A stretch of 64,000 nt of DNA from Rhizobiaceae bacterium (lineage in GTDB: Bacteria; Pseudomonadota; Alphaproteobacteria; Rhizobiales; Rhizobiaceae), in the NCBI GenBank assembly GCA_023953835.1, contig JAMLJB010000001.1, positions 930,001 through 994,000 of the forward strand. The letters are read 5' to 3'. Positions within the stretch are counted from its first letter, which is position 1. Each line of letters begins with the position of its first letter. Positions 47,221 to 55,808 of the stretch are shown here, in pieces. The notes below the pieces were generated by a model. That model had not been told where the DNA came from. It did not search any database and worked only from the letters and a program-made list of their open reading frames with translations. A program made the position numbers and the translations under genes.

Positions 47221-48585
47221 TCAGCCGCCATGCCGGGTGGTCAGGACGTGCTCCAATGCGCGAATGCACTGCGCCTCACCGCCCACGGGCGACCACGGCT
47301 TTGCAGTCGGATTCCAGCCGAACACATCGAAATGAACCCAGCTTGCCGTCTTTTCCACAAAGCGCCTCAGGAAAAGCGCCGCCGTGATCGAGCCTGCAAA
47401 TCCATCCGTCGTGACATTGTTCATGTCCGCGATCTTCGAATCCAGCTTCGACGCGTAGGGCGTCCAGAGCGGCATGCGCCACAGCGGGTCGGACACGGCG
47501 GCGGAGGCCGTCTCAAGCTCTGCCGCGAAGCCGTCGTCGTCAGTGTAAAAGGGAGGCAGATCCGGTCCAAGCGCCACGCGCGCCGCCCCCGTCAAGGTTG
47601 CCATGTCGACCAGAAGCGATGGCTCCTCCTCGTCGGCCAGCGCAAGCGCATCCGCCAGTATCAGGCGTCCTTCCGCATCGGTGTTGCCGATTTCCACCGT
47701 CACGCCCTTGCGGCTTTGCAGCACGTCGCCCGGACGGAACGCATCGCCGGAAATCGAGTTTTCGACCGCCGGTATCAGGACGCGCAAGCGCAGCTTCAGT
47801 TTCGCGGCCATGATCATGGAAGCAAGGCCAAGCACATTCGCCGCGCCGCCCATGTCCTTCTTCATCAGCAGCATGCCGCTGGCGGGCTTGATGTCGAGGC
47901 CGCCCGTGTCGAAGCACACGCCCTTCCCCACGAGTGTCACCGCTGGCGCATCTTTCGGCCCCCAGCGCAGGTCGATCAGGCGCGGCGCGTGGATCGAGGC
48001 GCGCCCCACGGCGTGGATCATGAAAAGCCGCTCGCCGAGCAGCGCATCGCCCGCGATCACGGAGACCTCTGCCCCATGCGTCTTGCCAAGCGTGCGGACT
48101 GCTTCCTCAAGCTGGTCCGGCCCCATGTCATTGGTCGGCGTGTTGATGAGGTCACGCGTGAGAAACACGCCTTCGGCCAGTCGGGACGCCCGCGCGAAAT
48201 CTGCCCCGCCCGGCACGGCAAAGCGGATCTTGCGCTCGGTTTCCTTACGGTAGCGGGTGTATTCATACGCGCCGAGTTTCAGGGCGAGCGTTGCCAGCGT
48301 AGCGTCGGCAACGTCTCCTTCGAGACGCCAGTCGCCTTCGGGGAGTTCCTTCGAAAGCGCGGCCAGCCTGAGCGTTTCGGCGCTGCCGGCATGGCCGAAG
48401 AATGCGCCATCCGGCGTGCCGTCCGCACCGGGCAGGACGAGCAGCCTGCCGGCTTTTCCAGCATATCCGTTCGCCTGCGCCCAGGCATATGCACGCGCGC
48501 CCGCACCCGAGTCCTCAAGCTCTCCGGCAGAGATCAGATGGACGGGTCGGGCGTCGGCACCGGCTTCGAGGAATTCGATCTGCAT
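47221..48585 (-). CDS. Leucyl aminopeptidase family protein (M17), 454 aa
   Basis: Two-metal M17 aminopeptidase. Metal and active-site segments: VGKGVCFDTGGLDIKPASGM, KKDMGGAANVLG, and the signature NTDAEGRLILADALAL. The N-terminal macro-like domain is divergent, as in PepB-type or rhizobial M17 members. The ATG at 48585 has AAGGA six bases upstream; two more in-frame ATG codons at 48600-48603 are possible. Role: peptide turnover in the cytoplasm. A 45-base gap separates it from the MarR gene on the same strand. Confidence 0.9.
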   Translation of the reverse strand: MQIEFLEAGADARPVHLISAGELEDSGAGARAYAWAQANGYAGKAGRLLVLPGADGTPDGAFFGHAGSAETLRLAALSKELPEGDWRLEGDVADATLATLALKLGAYEYTRYRKETERKIRFAVPGGADFARASRLAEGVFLTRDLINTPTNDMGPDQLEEAVRTLGKTHGAEVSVIAGDALLGERLFMIHAVGRASIHAPRLIDLRWGPKDAPAVTLVGKGVCFDTGGLDIKPASGMLLMKKDMGGAANVLGLASMIMAAKLKLRLRVLIPAVENSISGDAFRPGDVLQSRKGVTVEIGNTDAEGRLILADALALADEEEPSLLVDMATLTGAARVALGPDLPPFYTDDDGFAAELETASAAVSDPLWRMPLWTPYASKLDSKIADMNNVTTDGFAGSITAALFLRRFVEKTASWVHFDVFGWNPTAKPWSPVGGEAQCIRALEHVLTTRHGG

Positions 48586-48790
48586 GGGGCGATCCTTCAT
48601 CATGCTGCGCGCTTTTGGCGGCCCGCTTTCCTCACAACCGAATGGCAGATTCCCGCAACAATTCAAGTTCTCCTGAGACCCGCCGCGTCGCGCCGTCATC
48701 CATGCCCGATTTGATTGGAGTTTCGAATTGAAGATTCCATTCATGTACACTAGTTCTCTTCAAATCCATCCCTCTGAAACTGAAAGTATT

Positions 48791-48817
48791 GGTTGAATAA
48801 ATTCTCTTGATTCAACT
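48791..48817. promoter_or_regulatory. Palindrome before the glycosyltransferase gene
   Basis: GTTGAAT (48792-48798) is repeated inverted as ATTCAAC (48810-48816) around an 11-base AT-rich spacer. It lies 18 bases before the TTG start of the TPR-glycosyltransferase, in an AT-rich intergenic stretch that is unusual for this window. It could be an operator or a small mRNA hairpin near the ribosome binding site. Function inferred only from position and symmetry. Confidence 0.35.
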
Positions 48818-48834
48818 TATAGTAAGGCATTCCG

Positions 48835-50814
48835 TTGCATAGCCCTGACCGTGTTCCCTCGCCGCCAAATGAAAATCTGCAACTGGCAAGGCAGCATTTC
48901 CTTACCGCGAGCAATCACCACAAGGCAGGCAACAGAGAAGCGGCCCTTGCGTCCTACGACATGGCAACGGCGCTCGATCCCGGCAATGCCGATGCATGGA
49001 ACAATCGCGGCGCGATCCTCTACGAGTTGGGCCGGAGCCGGGAGGCCATCGAGAGCTATGATCGCGCACTTCAAGTTAGGCCCGACCATTTCGACGCGCT
49101 GATAAATCGGGGCGGGACCCATATCGCCCGGGGCGAATTTGCGGCGGCGCTGGAAAGCTTCACGGCGGTGGTTGCGCTGGAGCCTTCCCGCGCCGCAGCA
49201 TGGCATGGCCTTGGCTATTGCCTCAGGCGACTGGGACGGCACGGTGAGGCGCTGGCGGGCTTCAAGCGTGCAACCGCCTGCGACGCCTCTGCCGTGAACT
49301 GGTATTTTCAGGGCCTTGCGGAACTGTCGCTCGAACTCAACTCGGAAGCGGCGGAAAGCTTCGCCTCGGCAACGAAAGCGAACCCCCGCTACATCGATGG
49401 TTGGGAAGGACGCGGCGCTGCACTGATGCGGGTGGGAAAATATCCGGCGGCGCGGGAATGCTACGAAAAAGTGTTTGCCCTGCAACCGAACCGGAACTGG
49501 ACGTTCGGCACGGTCGTGCAACTGAAATTGCAGACGGCGGAATGGGCGAACCATGACGCCGACCTCGCCACCATGCGCAGCATGATCGGGCGCGGAGAAA
49601 AGGCGACCATGCCGTTCACCGCGCTCGGGCTCTTCGACGATCCGGCGCTGCAAAGGCGCGTCGCGGAAATCTACGCCGCCGTGGCCTGTCCGCCCGGTCC
49701 GACGCCTGGCCCGGTGAAAATACGCATGCCCGGCCAGCGAATGCGCGTTGGCTATTTCTCGGCCGACTTCCACAGCCATGCCACAGTTCACCTGATGGCC
49801 GGGCTGTTCGAGCAGCACGACCGGACGAAGTTCGAGATCATCGCCTTCTCGTTCGGACCTGCCGCCGACAACGAGGCCCGGAATCGGGTGGAGCGTGCGT
49901 TCGACAGGTTCATCGACGTGCGGTCGATGACCGACATTCAGGTGGCGAAGATGGCGCGCGACCTCGAAATCGACATAGCGATCGACCTCAAGGGCTACAC
50001 GCAGGATGCCCGCCCGGGAATATTCGCCGCCCGGGCGGCGCCTATCCAGGTGAATTATCTGGGTTTTCCCGGCACGCTGGCGGCGAATTGCTTCGACTAC
50101 CTGATCGCGGACCAGACGATCATTCCGGCGTCGAGCAGGCGTCATTATTCCGAGACAGTCGTGTACCTGCCCCATTGCTATCAGGTCAATGACGACAAGC
50201 GCCGCATTGCCGACTGGGCCCCCACGCGGACCGAACTCGATCTGCCGGAAAGCGGCTTCGTCTTTTCCTGTTTCAACAACACGTGGAAGATCACGCCGCC
50301 CGTTTTCGACATGTGGATGAGGCTGCTCACGCGCGTCGATGCAAGCGTGCTCTGGCTGCTGGAGGACAATGCGCTGGCAAGTATGAATCTCAGGCGCGAG
50401 GCGGAGCGACGGGGCGTGGACGGTGCTCGACTGATCTTTGCAAAGCGCATACCGATGGAACAACATCTGGCACGCCAGCGGGCAGCGGACCTCTTCCTCG
50501 ACACCGCCCCCTACAATGCGCACACGACCGCGAGCGATGCATTGTGGGCTGGACTTCCGGTGCTGACCTGCATGGGACACGGTTTTCAGGCGCGTGTGGC
50601 CGCAAGCCTGTTGAAGGCGATTGGCCTGCCGGAAATGGTGACGACGACACTCGCCGACTACGAGTCCGTGGCAATGCAGATGGCGCTTGAACCAATGAAA
50701 CTCAACCGGATCAGGGAGCGGCTTGCCGAAAATCGAAAGACCTCGCCGCTGTTCGACACGCGACGGTATTCGCGGGCGATCGAGGCTGCTTTCGAGGCCA
50801 TGGCCGCGCGTTAG
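48835..50814 (+). CDS. TPR-GT41 glycosyltransferase (OGT/SPINDLY-like), 659 aa
   Basis: Cytoplasmic protein with TPR motifs at about residues 10-215 (for example ALASYDMATALDPGNADAWN and AIESYDRALQVRPDHFDALI), then the GT41 catalytic domain at about 300-650: RVGYFSADFHSHATVHLMAG, matching the OGT SDFxxHPTSHLM segment, DIAIDLKGYTQDARPGIF, and the donor-site LDTAPYNAHTTASDALWAGL. Bacterial relatives glycosylate proteins, sometimes flagellins or adhesins; acceptor unknown here. The start is TTG at 48835 with AAGG upstream; no ATG fits. It lies directly before tadD and the Tad pilus genes. Confidence 0.88.
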   Translation: MHSPDRVPSPPNENLQLARQHFLTASNHHKAGNREAALASYDMATALDPGNADAWNNRGAILYELGRSREAIESYDRALQVRPDHFDALINRGGTHIARGEFAAALESFTAVVALEPSRAAAWHGLGYCLRRLGRHGEALAGFKRATACDASAVNWYFQGLAELSLELNSEAAESFASATKANPRYIDGWEGRGAALMRVGKYPAARECYEKVFALQPNRNWTFGTVVQLKLQTAEWANHDADLATMRSMIGRGEKATMPFTALGLFDDPALQRRVAEIYAAVACPPGPTPGPVKIRMPGQRMRVGYFSADFHSHATVHLMAGLFEQHDRTKFEIIAFSFGPAADNEARNRVERAFDRFIDVRSMTDIQVAKMARDLEIDIAIDLKGYTQDARPGIFAARAAPIQVNYLGFPGTLAANCFDYLIADQTIIPASSRRHYSETVVYLPHCYQVNDDKRRIADWAPTRTELDLPESGFVFSCFNNTWKITPPVFDMWMRLLTRVDASVLWLLEDNALASMNLRREAERRGVDGARLIFAKRIPMEQHLARQRAADLFLDTAPYNAHTTASDALWAGLPVLTCMGHGFQARVAASLLKAIGLPEMVTTTLADYESVAMQMALEPMKLNRIRERLAENRKTSPLFDTRRYSRAIEAAFEAMAAR

Positions 50815-50871
50815 CGCGATGCTCCATCGGGTTAACAAGGTATTGAAATAGAACGTCCTTTCAGCGGCCCG

Positions 50872-50886
50872 TTAACCAAGCGTTAG
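50872..50886 (+). promoter_or_regulatory. CtrA-like motif upstream of tadD
   Basis: TTAA-N7-TTAG (50872-50886) differs by one base from the CtrA box TTAA-N7-TTAA. A second TTAA-N7-TTGA lies at 50832-50846 and another GGTTAAC at 50887-50893. In Caulobacter CtrA controls pilus genes, so control of tadD by the cell cycle is possible. Weak evidence: the motifs are short and imperfect. Confidence 0.3.
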
Positions 50887-50943
50887 GGTTAACAGAATAT
50901 TTCTTCGAGAGGTTGCGGTAAGGGGCCGCTGTGGAGCAAAGAG

Positions 50944-51753
50944 ATGGCGATCAGTACCAACAATGCCGGAAAGTCAACCGGCAGGCGCATCATCAGGACC
51001 GCAATGGCGTTGGCGCTCGCGGCGAGCGTTTCGGCATGCGCCAACAGCAAGATGACCACAGGTTCGATCAACAATGACGGTTCCGGGCAGCCGGAAACCT
51101 TCGCGGCCACGGGTGATGCCAGTTCGCTCGGGCGCGCCTATGCCGCCAATCCCGCCAGCAAGTCGACGGCGCTCGGATATGCCAATGCGCTGCAGGCAGG
51201 TGGCAATACGGATCAATCACTTGCGGTGATGCGCAAGCTCGCCATCGAGCATCCGAAAGACCGCGAAGTGCTGGCCGCCTACGGCAAGGCGCTTGCCGCC
51301 GCAGGGCAATTCGAGCCCGCACTTTCGGCGGTGCGCAGGGCGCAGACCCCCGAATATCCGGACTGGCGGCTGCTCTCCGCTGAAGGGTCGATCGTCGACC
51401 AGCTGGGCAATCGCGAACAGGCGCGGGTGCTCTATCGCAAGGCGCTGGACATCCAGCCGAACGAGCCGAGCGTGCTGTCCAATCTCGGCATGTCCTATGT
51501 GTTGCAGGGCGACCTGCAGACGGCGGAAAAATATCTGTCCACGGCCGTCAAGCAGCCCGGCGCGGATAGCAGGGTCAGGCAGAACCTCGCGCTGGTGGTC
51601 GGCCTGCAGGGGCGTTTCGGCGAGGCGGAACAGATCGCCAGCCAGGAGCTTTCGCCCGATCAGGCCAAAGCGAACGTCGCCTATCTGCGCAGCATGCTCT
51701 CCCAGCAAAACGCCTGGAGCGAGCTCAAGGATCAGGAAACGAACACCAATTAA
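50944..51753 (+). CDS. tadD: Tad pilus assembly protein TadD, TPR lipoprotein, 269 aa
   Basis: Pilus-assembly lipoprotein. TAMALALAASVSAC provides a lipobox with Cys near residue 29. TPR-type helices follow from about residue 65 (YANALQAGGNTDQSLAVMRK, ALDIQPNEPSVLSNLGMSYV), and the protein ends in the YLRSMLSQQNAW motif typical of TadD. TadD is thought to stabilise the outer-membrane secretin. It is convergent with tadC; a hairpin terminator lies between them. Confidence 0.85.
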   Translation: MAISTNNAGKSTGRRIIRTAMALALAASVSACANSKMTTGSINNDGSGQPETFAATGDASSLGRAYAANPASKSTALGYANALQAGGNTDQSLAVMRKLAIEHPKDREVLAAYGKALAAAGQFEPALSAVRRAQTPEYPDWRLLSAEGSIVDQLGNREQARVLYRKALDIQPNEPSVLSNLGMSYVLQGDLQTAEKYLSTAVKQPGADSRVRQNLALVVGLQGRFGEAEQIASQELSPDQAKANVAYLRSMLSQQNAWSELKDQETNTN

Positions 51754-51814
51754 TGGCGTCGAATTTGCGCATTCTGCGCGCAAAAATCGCCAAACAGTCG
51801 AAAACGCGACCGTA

Positions 51815-51838
51815 AAAATCCGCGCTTGCGCGGATTTT
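51815..51838. terminator. Bidirectional terminator between tadD and tadC
   Basis: AAAATCCGCG (51815-51824) pairs perfectly with CGCGGATTTT (51829-51838) around loop CTTG. The A-rich and T-rich ends let it work in both directions, with a further TTTTTT at 51843-51848 for the plus strand. It separates the convergent tadD and tadC transcripts. Confidence 0.85.
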
Positions 51839-51864
51839 CCGGTTTTTTGCGTTGCGTTTTGCGC

Positions 51865-52875
51865 TTAGCGACCGCCGCTCATCATTCCCGAGAAGCCTCC
51901 CTGTGCGCTGATCTGCATGCCGGCAGGTCCGAGGATCACCATGAACAGGACCGGCAGGAAAAACAGGATCATCGGGACGGTCAGTTTCGGCGGCAGGGCA
52001 GCCGCCTTCTTCTCGGCGGCGATGAGGCGGGCCTCGCGGCTTTCCTGAGCAAGCACACGCAACGCGTGTCCAACCGGGGTACCATAGCGCTCGGCCTGGA
52101 CGAGGGCCTGCGTCACCGACTTCACCGCATCCACGCCGGTGCGCGAGGCAAGGTTCTCATATGCCTGCCGCCTTTCCTGGAGGAATGACAGTTCCGCGGT
52201 GGTCAGCACCAGTTCCTCGGCGAGATCGACCGACTGGGACCCGATCTCCTCGGCCACCTTGCGCAGGGCGGCTTCGACCGACATGCCGGACTCCACGCAG
52301 ATCAGCATGAGGTCGAGCGCGTCGGGCCATGCCTTCTGGATCGACGCCTTACGCTTGTTGGCGCGATTGTTGATATAGAGAACAGGCGCATAGAAGCCTG
52401 CATAGGCGGCCAGCACGCAGATGAAGAAGCGGATGGGCGCGGCCTGCTCGGCGAACTCGCCAAGGCCGTAGATATAGAACAGCGCGCCGCCGAAAAACAC
52501 AAAGGGCAGCACCAGCCGGAAGAACAGCAGGCGCGTCAGCGGATCGTTGCCGCGAAAACCGGCGACCCGCAGCTTGGCGACCGTATTGTCGTCGGCCAGG
52601 GCGCGCCGCAGGTCGAGCCGCTCGACGATGGACCGCATGCCGGCGGATTCCTCGACGCGCAATCCGCGCCGCCGGTTCTCGGCTTCGGCCAGACGCGTGC
52701 GCTGACGGTTCCTGAGTTCCTCGCGTTCCAGCGCGACCGACTTCATGCGCGAGGCCAGCGTGTTGCCGCTGAAGCTCGGGATGATGGTGAGCAGCGAGGC
52801 AAAGACCGCCACCGCAACCAGCAGGGAGATCAGGAACGATCCGTCGGTGAGCGTGGAGAAAACATAGTTCGTCAT
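51865..52875 (-). CDS. tadC: Tad pilus inner-membrane protein TadC, 336 aa
   Basis: Type II secretion F-family platform protein. A first TM helix (SFLISLLVAVAVFASLLTI) is followed by a helical cytoplasmic stretch, two TM helices in the middle (FRLVLPFVFFGGALFYIYGL, FFICVLAAYAGFYAPVLYI), the conserved T2SSF domain with WPDALDLMLICVESGMSVEA, and a final TM helix. Together with TadB it forms the inner-membrane base of the pilus. Three bases after tadB. Confidence 0.92.
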   Translation of the reverse strand: MTNYVFSTLTDGSFLISLLVAVAVFASLLTIIPSFSGNTLASRMKSVALEREELRNRQRTRLAEAENRRRGLRVEESAGMRSIVERLDLRRALADDNTVAKLRVAGFRGNDPLTRLLFFRLVLPFVFFGGALFYIYGLGEFAEQAAPIRFFICVLAAYAGFYAPVLYINNRANKRKASIQKAWPDALDLMLICVESGMSVEAALRKVAEEIGSQSVDLAEELVLTTAELSFLQERRQAYENLASRTGVDAVKSVTQALVQAERYGTPVGHALRVLAQESREARLIAAEKKAAALPPKLTVPMILFFLPVLFMVILGPAGMQISAQGGFSGMMSGGR

Positions 52876-52878
52876 GGT

Positions 52879-53898
52879 CTATACCTCGAAATTCATCATC
52901 TGGCGCATGATGAAGATGCCGATGCCCATCCAGAACAAGCCGATGCCGATGATGAGATTGCCGGTCGACGTCGTGAACAGCGGCATGATGTAGGTCGGAC
53001 TTGTCAGGTAGACGAGAAACGCCACCACCACGGGCAGCGCGCCGATGATGACGGCGGACGCCTTGGCTTCCATCGACAGGGCGTTTACCTTCGCCTTCAT
53101 CTTCTTGCGGTCGCGCAGCACGCGCGACAGATTTCCGAGCGCTTCGGAAAGGTTGCCGCCGGCCTGCGACTGGATCTGGATGACGATGCCGAAGAACCCC
53201 GCCTCGGCGCAGGGCATGGTTTCGGTCATGCGCATGGCGGCCTCGGGCACCGGCATGCCGACCCCCTGCGCTTCGACGATTCTGCGGAATTCAGTGCGCA
53301 CCGGCTCGCGCGATTCGGTGGCGATCAGCCGGATGCCGTCATTCAGCGGGAGGCCGGATTTCACAGCGCGCACGATGATGTCGAGCGCGTTCGGAAACTC
53401 TTCGAGAAACTGCTTCACGCGCCGCTTCCTGAGGAACGACACGATGAAGCGCGGAAGCCCCACGCCGCCCACAATGGCAATTGCGGGCAGCAGGTAGAAC
53501 GGCATGGCGATCATCCATCCGCCAATGGTCAGCACCACGCCGCAAATGGCGGAAAGCACGTAGAACCGCTGCATCGACATGCTGAGACCCGCCTGCCTGA
53601 TCTGGATTTTCAGGGGCGGGCGCATCGTGTTGCGCTCGCGGGCCTTGTTCTTGTCCTCGAGGTCCTTGAGCGATTCCTGAACCGCCCTGCGGCGCTTGGT
53701 GACATCTGCCTGGCGGTCGCGCATGACCTTGGCGGCAGTGCGGTCCTCCTCGGCGCGCTTGACGCTTTCGAAGCGCCGCTGCTGGTGCTTTTCCTCGCGC
53801 ACGGTGTTGAAGAGGATTGCATAGGCGAGCGCGCCGGCTGAAACCGCCGACAGCACGAGAATGCCGATGAAGGTCACATCGAGCCCGAACACCTGCAC
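52879..53898 (-). CDS. tadB: Tad pilus inner-membrane protein TadB, 339 aa
   Basis: T2SSF-family partner of TadC. FIGILVLSAVSAGALAYAIL is TM1, a charged cytoplasmic region of about 80 residues follows, then two TM helices and the F domain with FPNALDIIVRAVKSGLPLND and AGGNLSEALGNLSRVLRDRK. The start codon is GTG with AAGGAG nine or ten bases upstream. About 50 bases after cpaF and three before tadC, in the same operon. Confidence 0.92.
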   Translation of the reverse strand: MQVFGLDVTFIGILVLSAVSAGALAYAILFNTVREEKHQQRRFESVKRAEEDRTAAKVMRDRQADVTKRRRAVQESLKDLEDKNKARERNTMRPPLKIQIRQAGLSMSMQRFYVLSAICGVVLTIGGWMIAMPFYLLPAIAIVGGVGLPRFIVSFLRKRRVKQFLEEFPNALDIIVRAVKSGLPLNDGIRLIATESREPVRTEFRRIVEAQGVGMPVPEAAMRMTETMPCAEAGFFGIVIQIQSQAGGNLSEALGNLSRVLRDRKKMKAKVNALSMEAKASAVIIGALPVVVAFLVYLTSPTYIMPLFTTSTGNLIIGIGLFWMGIGIFIMRQMMNFEV

Positions 53899-53950
53899 TG
53901 TACCAACTCCTTACGCCGAACACACGCTCCGGGACGACCGGACTACAAAA

Positions 53951-55417
53951 TCAATCTCTCTGGACTTCCATGGCTTCGAGGGCATTGGCGAGACGCTGCT
54001 CCTCGCCGAAATAGCGGGCGCGCTCCCAGAATTGCGGGCGGCCAATCCCGGTCGAGACGTGATGGCCGGCAAGCCTGCCATTCTGGTCCTCGCCCGTGAT
54101 GTTATAGAGAACGATGTCCTGGGTGATGATGACATCGCCTTCCATGCCGATCACCTCGGTGATGTGGGTGATGCGACGCGAACCGTCGCGCAGGCGGGCG
54201 GCCTGGATGATGACATCCACCGAACCGACGATGATTTCACGAACCGTTTTCTGCGGCAGCGAATAGCCGCCCATGGCGATCATGGATTCCATGCGGTTCA
54301 GGCATTCACGCGGGCTGTTGGAGTGGATGGTGCCCATCGATCCGTCGTGACCGGTGTTCATGGCCTGCAACAGGTCGAACACTTCGGGGCCGCGCACCTC
54401 GCCCACGATGATGCGTTCGGGACGCATGCGCAGGCAGTTCTTGACGAGGTCGCGCATGGTGACCTGCCCCTCGCCCTCGAGGTTGGGCGGGCGCGTTTCG
54501 AGGCGAACCACATGCGGCTGCTGGAGCTGCAATTCGGCGGAGTCTTCGCAGGTAATGACGCGCTCTTCGCGATCGACATAGTTCGTCAGGCAGTTGAGCA
54601 GCGTCGTCTTGCCGGAGCCGGTGCCGCCCGAAATGATGACGTTGCAGCGCACGCGACCGATGATCTTCAGAATTTCAGAGCCTTCCGGCGAGATTGCCCC
54701 GAACCGCACAAGCTGGTCGAGCGTCAGCTTGTCCTTCTTGAACTTGCGGATGGTGAGTGCTGCACCGTCGATGGCCAGCGGCGGGGCGATGACGTTGACG
54801 CGGGAACCGTCGGGCAGGCGCGCGTCGCAGATCGGCGAAGATTCGTCGACGCGGCGGCCAACCTGGCTCACGATGCGCTGGCACACATTGAGAAGCTGCT
54901 GGTTGTCACGAAAGCGGATGCCGGTCTTTTCGACCTTGCCGTTCACTTCGATGTAGATCTGCTTCGCGCCGTTGACCATGATGTCGGCGATGTCGTCGCG
55001 CGCCAGAAGCGGCTCCAGCGGTCCATAGCCGAGAACGTCGTTGCAGATGTCGTCGAGCAGTTCCTCCTGCTCGGCAATCGACATTGCGAAGTTCTTGATC
55101 GCGATGATGTCGTTGACGATATCGCGAATCTCTTCCCTGGCGTTTTCCGGTTCGAGCTTGGCGAGCTGCGACAGGTCGATCGTATCGATCAGCGCGGAAA
55201 ACACCTGGCTCTTGGTGTCGTAATAGGCGTCGCTTCGTTCGCGGGTGGCGGGCTTGGGCGGTTCGGGGGCGCGCACCGGCTCAGGCGCGACACGGGCTGC
55301 CGGACGAGGCGCGGTCGCAACCGGAGCCGAAGCGGGTTCCCGCGCTGGCGCCGCCGGGGGCACGGGTGGCCTCAGGCCATTGCCCCTTGGCTCTTCATTG
55401 CCTCTTCTGCCGAACAT
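53951..55417 (-). CDS. cpaF: Tad pilus ATPase CpaF (TadA), 488 aa
   Basis: Secretion ATPase that powers pilus extension and, in Caulobacter, retraction. After a Pro/Ala-rich N-terminus: [20 protein letters not shown], the N-terminal domain, Walker [16 protein letters not shown], the Asp-box [11 protein letters not shown], Walker [21 protein letters not shown] and the His-box [18 protein letters not shown]. Full length. Separated from cpaE by a 391-base stretch holding three repeats, so its expression may be uncoupled from cpaB-cpaE. Confidence 0.95.
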   Translation of the reverse strand: MFGRRGNEEPRGNGLRPPVPPAAPAREPASAPVATAPRPAARVAPEPVRAPEPPKPATRERSDAYYDTKSQVFSALIDTIDLSQLAKLEPENAREEIRDIVNDIIAIKNFAMSIAEQEELLDDICNDVLGYGPLEPLLARDDIADIMVNGAKQIYIEVNGKVEKTGIRFRDNQQLLNVCQRIVSQVGRRVDESSPICDARLPDGSRVNVIAPPLAIDGAALTIRKFKKDKLTLDQLVRFGAISPEGSEILKIIGRVRCNVIISGGTGSGKTTLLNCLTNYVDREERVITCEDSAELQLQQPHVVRLETRPPNLEGEGQVTMRDLVKNCLRMRPERIIVGEVRGPEVFDLLQAMNTGHDGSMGTIHSNSPRECLNRMESMIAMGGYSLPQKTVREIIVGSVDVIIQAARLRDGSRRITHITEVIGMEGDVIITQDIVLYNITGEDQNGRLAGHHVSTGIGRPQFWERARYFGEEQRLANALEAMEVQRD

Positions 55418-55481
55418 CGTTCCTACGCACCGCTCTTACTTGAACTCATGGTCATTGCGCCACCGGGAGAGCAGAGCGGCG

Positions 55482-55546
55482 CTTGCCGCGCCTGCGTCAT
55501 ACCCCTCATCCGCCTGCCGGCACCTTCTCCCACAAGGGGAGAAGGA
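55482..55546 (+). repeat. Rhizobial-type intergenic repeat, copy 1
   Basis: The unit CTTGCCGCGCCTGCG-(T/C)-CATACCCCTC is followed by CCGCCTGCCGGCACCTTCTC and ends CCACAAGGGGAGAAGG. It matches copy 2 (55614-55677) almost base for base and copy 3 (55743-55790) in inverted orientation. Internally CCTTCTCC...GGAGAAGG can form a hairpin. The stretch 55418-55808 between cpaE and cpaF has no gene and is mostly these repeats. Confidence 0.85.
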
Positions 55547-55613
55547 CGATAATCCACAGCGCCGACGTTCCCCTCGCCCCGCATGCGGGTAGAGGGTGAG
55601 GGGCAGCATGCAA

Positions 55614-55677
55614 CTTGCCGCGCCTGCGCCATACCCCTCGTCCGCCTGCCGGCACCTTCTCCCACAAGGGGAGAAGG
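55614..55677 (+). repeat. Rhizobial-type intergenic repeat, copy 2
   Basis: Direct copy of the unit at 55482-55546, with a few substitutions (TCATACC to CCATACC, CTCATCC to CTCGTCC). The sequence between the copies (55570-55610) contains a different short palindrome, GCCCCGCATGCGGG followed by TAGAGGGTGAGGGG, also typical of rhizobial intergenic DNA as I recall it. Confidence 0.85.
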
Positions 55678-55742
55678 GGATGCCATCATCGGCGGCTCAA
55701 ATCTCCGAAGTTTCAGAATTCGCGAGAGATCGCGGAAAGTCC

Positions 55743-55790
55743 CCTTCTCCCCTTGTGGGAGAAGGTGCCGGCAGGCGGATGAGGGGTATG
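55743..55790 (-). repeat. Rhizobial-type intergenic repeat, copy 3 (inverted)
   Basis: CCTTCTCCCCTTGTGGGAGA followed by AGGTGCCGGCAGGCGGATGA, then GGGGTATG, is the reverse complement of copies 1 and 2 over 48 bases. Copies 2 and 3 face each other and could pair in RNA or DNA as a long hairpin with a 65-base loop. It lies about 20 bases downstream of the cpaE stop on the minus strand. Confidence 0.85.
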
Positions 55791-55808
55791 AAACCATCTC
55801 CCCGCGCC

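Noticed and set aside
48817..50838. Minus-strand frame of 673 codons opposite the glycosyltransferase
   Set aside because: Arg/His-rich, motif-free translation mirroring a well-supported TPR-GT41 gene. The same reasoning removes the long opposite frames over yidC (12510-13952), yejF (43530-45080) and cpaF (53861-55552).
55482..55790. Repeat cluster as a CRISPR array
   Set aside because: Three copies in mixed orientation with unequal gaps and no cas genes; this is an intergenic repeat family.
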